Assembly: GCF_963259705.1 (NCBI RefSeq)
Contig: NC_081841.1
Coordinates: forward strand, 92,475,059 to 92,539,058
DNA length: 64,000 nucleotides
Source: Myotis daubentonii
Lineage: Eukaryota; Chordata; Mammalia; Chiroptera; Vespertilionidae
Reading direction: 5' to 3'
The notes beneath the pieces were generated by a model. It worked only from the letters and a program-made list of their open reading frames with translations. It was not told the DNA's origin and did no database searches. Positions 44,440-55,274 of this stretch are shown here, one piece after another; positions within the stretch are counted from its first letter, which is position 1; each line of letters opens with the position of its first letter. Both the position numbers and the translations under genes were made by a program.

Positions 44440-45180
44440 TCAGAACCTGAGGCTGGGCTCCTGTCCCAGTTCTGCCCCAGGTCTGCCCCTAGCTCTGCCC
44501 CCAGCTCTCCCCCAGCACAGCCCCCAGCTCTGCCCCCAGCTCTGCCCCAGCTCTGCCCCAGCTCTGCCCCCAGCTCTGCCCCAGCTCTCCTTCAGCTCAA
44601 CCCCCAACTCTCCCCCAGCTCTCCCCCAGCTCAACCCCCAGCTCTGCCTCAGCTCTGGCCCCAGCTCTGACCCCCAGCTCTCCCCCAGCTCTCCCCCAGC
44701 TCTGCCCCAGCTCTCCCCAGCTCTCCCCCAGCTCTGCCCCAGCTCTGCCCCCAGCTCTGCCCCCAGCTCTCCCCCAGCTCTGCCTCAGCTCTGCCCCCAG
44801 CTCTCCCCCAGCTCTGCCTCAGCTCTGCCCCCAGCTCTCCCCCAGCTCTGCCCCCAGCTCTGCCCCCAGCTCTGGCCCCAGCTCTGCCTCAGCTCTGGCC
44901 CCAGCTCTGCCCCCAGCTCTGCCTCAGCTCTTCCCCCAGCTCTGCCCCCAGCTCTGCCTCAGCTCTGCCCCCAGCTCTGCCCCCAGCTCTGCCTCAGCTC
45001 TGTCCCCAGCTCTGCCCCCAGCCCTCCCCCAGCTCTCCCCTAGCTCTCCCCCAGCTCTCCCCCAGCTCTGCCCCCAGCTCTGCCTCAGCTCTGCCCCAGC
45101 TCTGTGACCTTAAGCAAACCACTTTCCCTTTCTAGGCCACGGCTATCTCCTTCATCAAATGGCGGGGTTGGAACCCTGGC
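44420..45180 (+). repeat. MIR SINE split by a minisatellite
   Basis: To the left of the array lies 'ctgggctcagaacctga...ctcctgtcccagttctgcc', and to the right 'agctctgtgaccttaagcaa', 'accactttccctttctaggc' and 'ccttcatcaaatggcggggt'. Together they are in MIR order, with the array placed exactly where MIR reads 'cccagctctgccacttactagctgtgtgacc'. Confidence 0.6.
44460..45108. repeat. CAGCTCTGCCCC minisatellite (about 50 units)
   Basis: Units of 10-13 bp of the form CAGCTCTGCCCC, with variants CAGCTCTCCCCC and CAGCTCTGCCT, repeat over about 650 bp. The C-run length varies between 3 and 5. The minus strand carries regular GGGG runs 8-9 bases apart. Confidence 0.95.
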
Positions 45181-46888
45181 TTCCACAGGGACTCTATCTC
45201 TATCCCTGTGGGATTGTGTGGCGTCCTAGCCTTTGGGGTGGGGCAGCTTTTCACAGTGCAGCTTGCAGCAGCATAGCAGTGTTCAGCATTCCTGACTGCA
45301 AATGTCATGGTGACAACCCACCCCTTCCACTCCTCCACAGGCACCCGGAGGGCGGACTGGGCAGAAAGGGCTGAGACTCTTCTCCACAACCCCCTGGCCC
45401 TCCTTCAAGAACGACGTCTTCATGTATTTCCAGGAAAAGGCTAGTATTTCAGTCCTGTGCGGGCAGGTTATCGTGGGAAGCTAGAGCGAGGGGGGAATGG
45501 ATCTGCAGCATGGATTCGACCCCTGGGGGAAAGAGGAGTGGATTCCCCAGCCTCTGACAGCATTGCCAACACTAGCCAACAGCTATGGCTCCATCTCCTG
45601 AGGGTGTGGACGTAGGACATTCCTCTCCAACTATAAAAACAGGAAGGCACAGACCTAAAAGATTAAAACAAAAAGACGCTTCCTTCCTCTAGGACCCCAT
45701 GCTTTTCAGAATGACTTCATGTGCATTTTCAAAATGGAGCCTTGCTGCAAAGTAGAACGGGCCAGTCTTATAGTCGCCCTGGGTCAGAGGGCGGAGACCC
45801 GCAGGGCGTGCAGAGGAGGCAGGGTGGGGGGAGCGGGGGGGGGGATGTAGGGTGGGGGGGGGAAGGACAGAGGGGCTGGGGGAGGCCCTCCAACCGAAAC
45901 TGAGATGGAATAAAAGCCCCTTCATCTCTGGCCTCCATGGCATACTCGATGGTACAGGGAGAAGACTGAACTGCAGAAGTCTGTCTAACCCTGTGTCGTG
46001 CCCTAGTTAAAAAGGCCAATGGATCCGAAAAGTGAGACTTGAAGGGAAATGGGTGGGTGAGCCTGTGGGTGGGCATGGAGACAGCAGACCATGAGCTGTG
46101 TGCAGATGCTCCTGGGGTGCTGGGGGATGCCGAGTGACGTCAGACCTGCATGAGAGGACTGAAAAGGAAGGAGGACAGCACCTGGATTGCAGCGAGTCGC
46201 CCCCAATGTATCCAGGTAGGAAGGGAAGGTACCGCTGAGAGGGCCTGGCTAGGGGGATTCCCCTCTAGGGCCATTAGTAAGGAATGAATTCTTAGAAGGA
46301 GCTCTGAAGGTCACTGCCCGCCCCCCGCCCCCTTGCAGGCCTCAGCAGTTACAGCCCCCTCTGAAAGTCTGGGGCTGGGGTCCCGAGCCCCCCTTACACT
46401 CAGCGGTTAGCCATGAGGTTAATGACAGACTGCTCTAGCCTCAGTCTTCCTACTGACAAAACTGCTACAATCTGGCATGGCAAAATAATTCAAAGAAGGA
46501 AGACGGATTTCCATGGAGATTCATGAGTAGTGCTTAAGCCACGACTAGCGTGCATCACTTCAGTCATCAAAAATTCATGACGTGCCCGTCTGCAAAGGCA
46601 CTACACTAATTCCCCTAAAAGGGGATGTTGATATGGCGTCCCTATTCCCTGCCAAGTTTTTATGAATTGCTTATTAGGTGAGAAGCATCTACTTCCTTGT
46701 GTTTAAAGAGAAGAGTGAGAAAATATAGGAATCCTAGCCTGTCTCTTTCTCCATAAGGCAAAATTTCAAATAGTAACGAGATCCACAGCAGATGGACTGG
46801 TTTCAGCACTCCTGAGGGGGAGGACGGAGCCAGTCTGTCTCTGTCTCTCTCTAAATCCAGAGAACGGCCGTGAACCAGCGGGAGTGTG
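45181..46888. other. No gene recognised; unique DNA with a G-rich stretch
   Basis: The part 45823-45862 is nearly pure G on the plus strand ('gagcggggggggggatgtag'). Nothing else is recognised. The part 46430-46680 is AT-balanced, repeat-free and could be conserved non-coding DNA, untestable here. Confidence 0.4.
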
Positions 46889-46891
46889 CGC

Positions 46892-46941
<50 letters not shown>
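46889..46941. repeat. (TG)n microsatellite
   Basis: An almost pure TG run of about 50 bp; alternating purine-pyrimidine. Confidence 0.95.
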
Positions 46942-46944
<3 letters not shown>

Positions 46945-47407
46945 GGTAGAGGGAGGTGGGGCAGAGGAGGAGAGAGGAATAAAAACTATGAAAGTGAAGA
47001 AAAGAAGCAGCAACAACTCAGGAGAGAGTATAAGGATCCTGAGGACAAGGAGGCCAACATGGGAGATGTCAGACATGGGAGGGTGGGTGTGGAGTGGAAA
47101 GGGGAAAAAGAAAACCAGCAAACAGACCGAAAAACAAATAAAAAGAGATGTTGTTAATTCAGGAACGCTCTGACTGGGAAGCCATCACTGGCCACTTCAT
47201 TGGTCATCTGTACTGAGTGCTTCCCGAAAGCAGACTGTCAGTACCACCGGCTCGGTCAAGGGTGCTGGGCTGGACGCAGAACTGGACCCACTTCTGTCCC
47301 TGCCACCAACCAGCAGGTGGCCCTGTTGAGCACCTCTCATCCTAAGACTGTGTCTACCTCTGTAAAGTAAGGGAGTTGGAAGTAGAGGGTTCTTTCCAGT
47401 TCTCACT
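46942..47407. other. No gene recognised; purine-rich then unique DNA
   Basis: The part 46945-47150 is strongly purine-rich on the plus strand. No family or gene is recognised. Confidence 0.4.
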
Positions 47408-47415
47408 GTCTAGGA

Positions 47416-47648
47416 CAGTGATGGCGAACCTTTTGAGCTCGGCGTGTCAGCATTTTGAAAAACCCAAACTTAACTCTGGTACCTTGTGACATATAGAAAT
47501 TTTTTGATATTTGCAACCATAGTAAAACAAAGACATATTTTTGATATTTATTTTATATATTTAAATGCCATTTAACAAAGAAAAATCAACCAAAAAAATG
47601 AGTTCGTGTGTCACCTCTGACACGCGTGTCATAGGTTCGCCATCACTG
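47416..47648 (+). mobile_element. Non-autonomous hAT element with ggcgaacc-type termini (nhAT)
   Basis: It is 233 bp, starts 'cagtgatggcgaacctttt' and ends 'ataggttcgccatcactg'. A perfect 8-bp duplication GTCTAGGA lies at 47408-47415 and 47649-47656. It is the reverse-oriented sibling of 16416-16651, with the same 'gacacgcgtgtc' palindrome inside its right end. Confidence 0.9.
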
Positions 47649-47656
47649 GTCTAGGA

Positions 47657-48374
47657 GACCATGAGCAAGCAAGGGGACCAGATAGCTCAGCATTTAAAGA
47701 AACCCGGGTCACTTCCCAAAACCCACCCTGACTAGCACAAGAAGCAGAACTTCTTCTCCAAGATATCCTAGGGGTCTGTAAGGACAGAAAGCTCACGTGT
47801 TTGCTCTGAGCTGGGCGATGTGGTCAGATCCGGACAGGGATTGCAGCAGGTGACTCTGGGGGCTCCTCAGGGCCACCGCTCTGTGGCTCTGTGACGACAC
47901 CTGCCTGACTGTCCTGGGCCAGAGCTGAACTGGTCCTGCACGGCTGGGCTCCCACCTCAGGGAGGAGTCCTGAAGACAGGCTTTGGGGAGACCACATGGC
48001 AGAGCTCCTGCTCTGCGTCCCCGGCTGTGCTGGCACCTGCTCTCCTCCCTGAGCTCTTCCTGACAGCTGACCCTCCTCCCACCCAGCCCTCCTGCCCACA
48101 CATCCTCAGCAGGAGGCGCAGGCTCCCTGCCTCCAGCAAGGCTGCACTGAGTCCGTTGTTGTTTTGCTTTGGGATTTCTTGTTTTTGGTTTTTGGTGTGT
48201 GGCTTTTTCCTACAACTCTATTATCCCAAATGCATTCAAAATTGTCAAACGTGGCCCGTGAACAGCTCTGGCCAGCATGCACGTCCATTTCCATTTCATC
48301 TAACTGGCTCACCTTGCGTATCTAGACCATTCTCAGAGAATGCTCAGTTGGATGGTCAACAGTGGCCCTGCCGC
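47657..48374. other. No gene recognised; unique DNA
   Basis: Overlapping frames of 91-152 codons on both strands, none with a domain. Confidence 0.4.
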
Positions 48375-48595
48375 CAGACCCCCTGGATTTCAGCCCTTGC
48401 TATCCAGTTCACTACTTGTGTGGCCTTGGGCAAGTTGCACAAGCTCTGTGTCTTGATTTCTTTATCTGTAAAATGGGGACACTAGTAATACAACCTGCCT
48501 CCTGGGATGCTCTGAGGATTAAAGGAGTGACGTGTGAAGCTGTGAGAACAGTGCTTGTCACATGCTAAGTGCTTCATAAATGTCAGTCCTCGGTA
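48375..48595 (+). repeat. MIR SINE, nearly full length
   Basis: MIR order is complete from 'ctggatttcagcccttgcta' through 'gtgtggccttgggcaagttg', 'tctttatctgtaaaatgggg' and 'ctgcctcctgggatgctctg' to 'acatgctaagtgcttcataa'. Confidence 0.85.
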
Positions 48596-49264
48596 ATAAA
48601 TTCTGACACTCTTTGTACCCCCAAGACAATACCATCAAAGACATTCCTTAACCTCAACTTTGTTTTACAACCAAGCCTCCAAGTGAATCACCACTGATGG
48701 TGACAACTGATTCATCAACATCCACTTCTTCTGTGGCTAGATTCTTCGTGTTATCCTTAAATACAAACTGAAATGAGTTAAATGCAGGTTATTGAAGTTC
48801 CCCTGTCCCTTTCTTGTCAGCAGGCAGCTGCATGCCCCCCTCTGCTTAGCTCCCTGTTGCACAGTGAGTCAGACACATCCTCTCTGACAAGGGTTCGCAT
48901 TTTTGTTATAATCCATTGTTACTCTGCATATTTTTCCTTCCTCCGCTCTCTGCCTGAGATTTTCTGGCTGCTTTCTTTCACAAGATCTTTTCACATAACC
49001 CATAGCTGAAGCTCTGTTTCCTTTTTTATTCTGTTAACCAGAAAGAGTGCAGGAACAGTGAGCTCCCAACCATGGGCATGGAGCGAACTTGGCTTGGTGT
49101 CCTAGCCCATCATTAACTGTCCTGTTTGACACACAAAATGCATTTGCTTCCCAATGGGAAATGGGAGCCCTTGGTTCTCTTTGCTGAACATCTTTGACCA
49201 TCTTAGGGTGAAGGCTCTCAATGGACCTGGTTTTGCTCCCAGATGCCAATCCCTTCTTCACACC
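48596..49264. other. No gene recognised; unique DNA
   Basis: No family or gene is recognised. Confidence 0.4.
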
Positions 49265-49745
49265 ACGGCCAGAAGGTTTTGCAAAATCATAAAAAGCCCC
49301 CTATCACCTCCCTGGCCCATGAGATCCATCCAGAGTTGCCTGGTGGTGCCTGCCTCTCCCACCTCATCCCTGTCACTCCCTTATTCTCCCTGCCAGACCC
49401 TTCTCCAACCCTACACTTTACCCACACGGAATTCCCAGCAGCTCTGAGAATGTACCACGGTCCCTCACACTTTTGGTCTTCACTCATGCTCTTTGCTCTT
49501 CCCTCTTCCCAGGATGTTTGCCAGAGTAACTCCTACTTGTGTTTCAGCTTTTCACCTCCTCCAAGAAGCCTTCTTGGTCCTCTTTTCATCGTTCCCCTTC
49601 CATCCCACCTCGCACCAGCCCAGGCAGATAGCAGGATTCCTTCCCTTTGCTCCCCCGCAGGCACAGAGCACGTGGAAACAGAGGGGTTTTATTTGTACTC
49701 TCTCCTCTATGTAGACCTTTCTGAGACCATAAACTGCACTTTCCA
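49265..49745 (+). repeat. L2 LINE 3' region
   Basis: L2 sense order: 'tggtcttcactcatgctctt', 'tgctcttccctcttcccagg', 'ttcacctcctccaagaagcc', 'ttcttggtcctcttttcatc' and 'ctgagaccataaactgcact'. It accounts for the 169-codon frame at 49243-49752. Confidence 0.6.
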
Positions 49746-49809
49746 TCTGTGAAGTCACAGGGTCCTCCACGGTCATTGACAATCAGTGAAGAATTTCCTG
49801 ACTTAATAG

Positions 49810-49977
49810 CCTTGTAGTGTATTAAGAACCCGGTTTCACATAGACAGATCCAAACTCTCATACACATACATCTAAATAAAATTTTTAAAAACTATAATAA
49901 ATATTTGTAATTCGTGAAAATTTTCTTATATATGCTACTTGGAGAGTCTCCTCCCATATATAGTCCAGACAAGTAAA
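49810..49977 (+). repeat. Direct repeat unit A of unknown type
   Basis: About 168 bp, from 'gtattaagaacccggtttca' through 'cataca', 'aataaaatttttaaaaact' and 'cttggagagtctcctcccat' to 'cagacaagtaaa'. It matches unit B at 50576-50741 at roughly 85% or more by eye. I do not recognise the family. Confidence 0.85.
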
Positions 49978-50575
49978 AGAGTTAAAGTGGAACTGAGATG
50001 CACAGAAGTCAACAGAGCTGGATTTTCTGCTGGCCTAAGGACTACTATAAAAACACCTCAGCCAATGCAAACTTCAAAAAATGGGAGTCAGCAGGTCCTG
50101 ACAGGAACATACAGCACCTGACTCAGGCTTGCGGCTCATCTTTTCTGCTCCTGGTGGTCTATGAGCTACAGATGCCGAGACTGACCTGGGCTCAACTTTA
50201 CTAAGACCTGCTATGGATAAGCACGTGAGAATAAATGCCAGTTTCAGCTCAAATTTGACACATCCTGGGCATTCTTAGGTTGGTAGAGCTTTTGTGGGCC
50301 AGTAGAAGTTTTGCAACTTTGGGGTGAGATCAGGGGCTGGGGTGCTGTGCAGCAGAAGAGGGTCTACAGGAGTGCCACCGAGTCTCTGTAGCTTTGTCCC
50401 TGCACTCCTCGCCTTTATTTGGCTTTTGCTTCCTGGCCTGATGCAGTAATTGGGGCTATGGAAACCCCTCAGCTCTCCTTTACATCCTAGTTTTATTTTG
50501 GGCTCTGATACCCTTGAATTCTCCTACTAAGATTAAAGGTCAACCCATGTATCATTGGTTGTAAGTCAAAGTAGT
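49978..50575. other. Spacer between two direct repeats; unassigned
   Basis: About 600 bp with no recognised gene. It contains 'gagaataaatgccag' near 50228. It may be the interior of a small LTR-type or duplicated element, or plain unique DNA. Confidence 0.4.
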
Positions 50576-50741
50576 CTTGCAGGGTATTAAGAACCCGGCC
50601 TCACATAGACAGATACAAGCTCGCATACACATATATCTAAATAAAATTTTTTAAAACTATAATAATATTCGTAATTCGTGAAAATTTCCTTATATATGCT
50701 ACTTGGAGAGTCTCCTTCCATATATGGTGCAGACAAGCAAA
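50576..50741 (+). repeat. Direct repeat unit B of unknown type
   Basis: Second copy of the 49810-49977 unit, same orientation, 766 bp downstream, with scattered substitutions and small indels. Confidence 0.85.
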
Positions 50742-51384
50742 GGGCCCAGGCAGTAAGGAGGGAGCTGAGGCACAGGTCACCTCCACAGTGACATTCTAAG
50801 AAACTGCTGATGTCGCTTCAGGGACTGGGCCCCAAGCTGGCAGATGGTAAGCAAGTGCAGCATCCGGGAGCAGGGACACAGAGGACCCGCTTCCCTACTA
50901 TCTAGACAACTGGGATTCTCCTAACGTCCAATAGGCCAAGCAACACTAAGTGCCATGGTCTAAAAGGGACGAAGAGGGGGTTTCTAGACCACATCTGAAG
51001 GCAGAGCCCACCAAAATGGACTTGATTAACCAACCGGGACTAGGAGGGAACAGTGGCATGCTGTCAGAATGCTGCCCTGGAGAGAGGTGACAACTGATGG
51101 CAAAGAACAGGGCAAGGAGAGTTACACAGTGAGTAAGAACAGCACACTCTCCCAGGACTGCGACCCTCCCTCTGCTGTTCGTACTCTCCTACAGGGCGCA
51201 CGGATGCGCAGCTGTCCAAGATCACAACTGCGTCCGCAGTTGGGCCTGTCTAGATGAAGAAATGGGTGAGAAGTTGATCTCACTGTAATAACATGCAGGA
51301 GCCTAGAGGTTCTTTGGCATCTCAGCTTCCGAAGTGTTTCTCTTTGCTCCAGAGCTCTTTGGGTAACTATTTCGCATTTACCAA
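50742..51384. other. No gene recognised; unique DNA
   Basis: No family or gene is recognised. Confidence 0.4.
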
Positions 51385-51590
51385 CTGATTACTAGTGCTA
51401 GGCTCTGTTTTAAGTAATTTACCTCGTTTGATCTTCATGAGCACTCTCTGTGGTCGGTATTAGCATTGACCGCATTTTAGAAATGATACACAGAAGAGTT
51501 AGGTAAGTCACCTGAGGTCATACAGTGACTGTTAGAGCAAGGATGAGGACCAGGCCAGACTGACTTCAAAGACTGCACTCAGAACAGTAG
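51385..51590 (-). repeat. MIR SINE, reverse orientation
   Basis: Reverse MIR order: 'actagtgctaggctctgttt', 'ttgatcttcatgagcactct', 'gcattttagaaatgatacac', 'aagtcacctgaggtcataca' and 'gactgcactcagaacagtag'. Confidence 0.78.
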
Positions 51591-52952
51591 GATTAGGAAA
51601 AACAGCCCACCAGGAAATACCGCACGAACGAGCCACTGTCTGTGTGAAAGACAGGCACTCTAAGGAGCAAGCTTACACAAATGCATCCAAAGTCTCCGTT
51701 TGCCGGGCAAAAACATTGCAAGATGGCTGGCCTGGGGAAAGGTACAGTCTGTGGTCATGACACAGAGTTTTCTCTAAATGAGGACAAGTGGGCCACACGG
51801 GCACGTAAGTACTGTGCCCTGGATGCTTGGAATAAACCCTTGGTTGGAAGCGGAAGACATAAGGTTGTAGAGAAAAGAGAAAAAGGTCCTATATTTTCCT
51901 TTCTTTCTCATTAAAACCTTGTAGAAAAGTGACATTGAATCATTTCCTTCCTCCTCTGTAATAAATGTGGGGCAGAGACCATAAAATCAAATCCATCCAG
52001 AAAATACTTTCCAAGGGAAATAATCACCTCCATCACAGAACTTTGGCAGGCAGGAGAGATTTGGAGGAACATCAAGAAAGATCTAAGGATAACAATATTG
52101 GTCAGCAAATTAGATATAGCATTGCAATCCAATAAGGAAGCAAAATCCAATGCTAATGCGACTCAAAGTTTCTTGAGCCAAGGTATCAGTCACATCGTGG
52201 GCTGGAACGGTGATGAGCTCCTTGTGTATAGCCCTGGTGGGTCACAATTACAGGGCAGCATTTGATGTGATCCCCAGTCCTGGAAAAGTCTCAATCAACA
52301 GATAATGATCTAGGAGGACAAGAGATGAAACTAGGGATGAGCAGAAAGAAGCAAGTAGAGGGTCTGCAACCACTGAAATGTCTACTAACAAGTGTGGGTA
52401 AGTGGGTGAGGTGAGCAAGAAAGGCTGTCTCTTAAGTGAAAATAAGAGCAATAGTGACATTGTTCATGTAAAGAATAAGACAAGAGAGCCACAGGCTGCC
52501 CAGAATCAAAGGGACCCTGCCCTGGGCTCAAGGTTGTCCCCTCACCCCAGACAGTTGAGCACTACTTCATTTACTTCCTGAAAGGATGTGATTTAAAAAA
52601 TTCGCTCAGCAATTTAGTTTAATTTTTTATCATTGTTACACACAGAGAAACACCTTTTCAGATGGAACCCAAATTTTTCCTCCTCAACATCAACCATTTC
52701 TTTTTCTAATGCTTCCAAAAGAGAATAATTTATTAGCATCCTTTATGTAATAAAAAAAAAAAAATCCGTGCTTGAAGGCTAATAGTGACCATTCAACTTT
52801 CACTTTTTCAAATTAAACTAATCCTAATTTCTCAACATTCTTTCATGCCTCCCATTTTCCAACTCTCTGCCCGTGGGTTTGTTTGTTTGTTTGTTTTTTT
52901 TTAAGAAAAAAAATCAAAGAGCTAGGAAGGAGCTTAAAAAATAAATAAAAAA
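51591..52952. other. No gene recognised; AT-leaning unique DNA
   Basis: Contains an A13 run near 52752 and a (GTTT)n run at 52877-52896. No family or gene is recognised. Confidence 0.4.
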
Positions 52953-53376
52953 GCTGTGGTACATTTACACCAGGGAATACTATGCAGTGGTAGAAAAGAA
53001 GGGTCTCTTATCTTTTGAGACAGCACAGAAGAACCTGGAAAGTATTATGCTAAGCGAAGTAAGCCTGTCAGAGAAAGACAAGTATCACATAATCTCACTC
53101 ATATGTGGAATCTAATGAACAAAATAAATTGATTAATAAAATTGATTCAGAGACACAGAAGCATAGAATGGACTGCAGAATGTCAGAGGGAAGGTGGGGG
53201 AGAGTGGGTGGGTAGAGATCAATCAAAAAACTTGTATGCATATATGCATAACCCATGGACACAGACAATAGGGTGGTGAAGGCCTGGGGCAGGGGTAGGG
53301 GGGGACTAGAAGTGGACAATGGGGGGGGGGAAGGAGACATATGTAATGCTTTCAACAATAAAGATTTAATTAAAAA
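52953..53376 (+). mobile_element. 5'-truncated L1 (bat-type 3' end)
   Basis: It starts in the ORF2 3' part ('ctgtggtacatttacaccag', 'gaatactatgcagtggtaga'), passes 'tatgctaagcgaagtaagcc' and 'catatgtggaatctaatgaa', then the 3' UTR with 'cccatggacacagacaatag' and a G-rich tract, and ends 'caacaataaagattt'. The ORF2 remnant is frame-broken. Flanking 'aataaaaaag' and 'attaaaaaag' may be a short target duplication. Confidence 0.9.
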
Positions 53377-53404
53377 AGAAAAGAAAATGAAAACCATTAT
53401 TTTC

Positions 53405-53475
53405 AAAAGCATTTGAGGTCTTGCTCCCAGGCATATGTTGTTAATTTTGGCTCAAATAAACTCTTATAACAATTC
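53405..53475 (+). repeat. Possible LTR 3' fragment
   Basis: 'gaggtcttgctcccaggcat' and 'ttttggctcaaataaactct' resemble the polyadenylation region of mammalian LTRs and the end of the LTR candidate at 14980-15405. Very short and followed by an A run. Confidence 0.35.
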
Positions 53476-53565
53476 TCAAAAAAAAAAAAAATCATCCAAC
53501 TCACAGCTCTGTCTTCCACCAAAACTCACATTCAACAAGGAACCCTGACCACAGCCTTCTAAAGT

Positions 53566-53768
53566 TGAGTTTCTCAACCTTGGGTTGTTGGCATTTTAAA
53601 CCAGATCATTCTTTGTGGCAGGAGGCTTCCGTGAGCATTGTAGGATGTTTAGTAGCATCCCTGGCGTCTACCTAATAGATGCCAGCAGCATCCAGTGGTT
53701 ACAACCCGAAATGCCTCCAGATAATGTCAACTATGCCCTGGGGGACAAAATTGGTTTAGTTGAAGCCG
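53566..53768 (-). mobile_element. MER20 (hAT) element, nearly full length
   Basis: Reverse MER20 order: 'gagtttctcaaccttgggtt', 'gatcattctttgtggcagga', 'cattgtaggatgtttagtag', 'catccctggcgtctacctaa', 'cctccagataatgtcaacta' and 'ctgggggacaaaattggttt'. Confidence 0.78.
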
Positions 53769-55274
53769 TATCTAGTGGAACCCATTTCTTTCCTCTGATT
53801 GTGGAGCCTCCAGATGCACCTCAGGATCGGAATGATCTGGGCTAAGCCCACCCAAGGCTTGTCCTCCAATCCCAGGACAGTGTCCTCCTGACAACACACG
53901 AGCTGCTGCACTAGGCTGTCTCCTTTCTCCAACACACCTGACTGGAGACTCATCAGCCAGCTAGCACTGTGCTAAATGCTAATGAGAGAACCAAACAGAA
54001 CTTTCTATTTTTCTACCCCAGAGCCATAGAGGGCTAGATTAACCATCTTTCAGGGCACCCATGTTCTCTAGAAATAAGAGATGAGGAGCACAAGCTTCCT
54101 GGGGGGAGTGTGTGTGTGACAAAGCCTGCCACAACAGCCCCCAGAGCATCACTCTTAGCTCTCAAGATGCTAAGTGTCCAGAATTTACTCTAATTATATT
54201 GTTTAAAATAGTGTTTGTGAGCATTTTCAGTGCCTAAATCAGCTTCCATCAGGCTAACAGGATGCACAGTTTTGAACTCTGTACAAAAGTTTTGGTGCCA
54301 GTGGCTTTGCAGAGCAATCCAAGGATCGGGTCCCTTCTCCGGAGATTCTTGCAGTCTAGTTAGATAGCGTGTCCAAGAACAAACACGAATCCGTGGTACA
54401 CTGTTCGAAACCACACTGGCTGGAGTCTCCATGCTTTCCCTCAACGGCTGGAGTGAAGCATCCAGCTTCCCCAGCTCACCCACCCAGTTGCCTATAAGAC
54501 TGCTGGCTAAGAGCACCACATCTCAGCAGAAACCCAAGACAAATTCAATTGAAGCCAAGCCAGCTCCTCCATCTAATGCTCAGATAATACACTCCCTATT
54601 GTCATTATAAATCCTTACTAATCTTGATTGGTAAGGTGCTTTTTATCCTAAATAACTCTTAGGAATTTCATGCTCAGGTCACTCATCTAAATAGAGCTGG
54701 GAAGACGGGAATAATTACCATTTTGCCACCTGAGATGATCTGGGAGGATAGGTGCTACCTGTTCCGGATTACAGTGAATCAATAGTCTAGATGACACCTG
54801 TTTTCTATCTTCACCCAAAGACTGTGATACCTCAATGAGGTTGTACCATTTGACATATATGTTCCTGAACCATAAACTATCACACCCCTGCTTTTTTTCC
54901 AGGGGGAAATAATTGCAAAGTCCAACCAAGCACATGGCAAGTCCAAGAACAAACCCCAGTTTATGTGAATTTCTTTCCAAGCCCCAGATTCTTCAGCATT
55001 CATTTGAAAATCTCTTTTTTTAAAAAAAATATTAGAACATAATTTTCACAAATATTTTCACCAAAATATAAGATAAATTTGTAAACACTTCCCTGGGGAG
55101 AAAAATTAATGTATGTGTTTTTACTTCATTAACAATTTAATCACCAAACTGTTTTTAAACAATCTTTTGGTGAATATGAGATTGTTTAGCCTTAATGAGC
55201 TTTTGGAAAACTGAAGTGAAGTTTTGTGTGGTTTTTTTTTTCAAATACAGTAATTCCTATTTTAAAGAAACATA
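53769..55274. other. No gene recognised; unique DNA, AT-rich at right
   Basis: No family or gene is recognised. The 109-codon minus frame at 54190-54519 has no domain. Confidence 0.4.

Noticed and set aside
43455..44450. 331-codon open frame on the plus strand
   Set aside because: The translation is Ser/Pro/Thr-rich without domain, signal or splice-bounded structure, is overlapped by long frames on the other strand, and ends at a minisatellite. Chance in GC-rich DNA explains it.
46870..47173. 95-codon frames with Cys-Val repeats
   Set aside because: They are translations of the (TG)n microsatellite and adjoining purine-rich DNA.
49243..49752. 169-codon plus-strand frame
   Set aside because: Most of it lies in an L2 3' UTR, which is non-coding.
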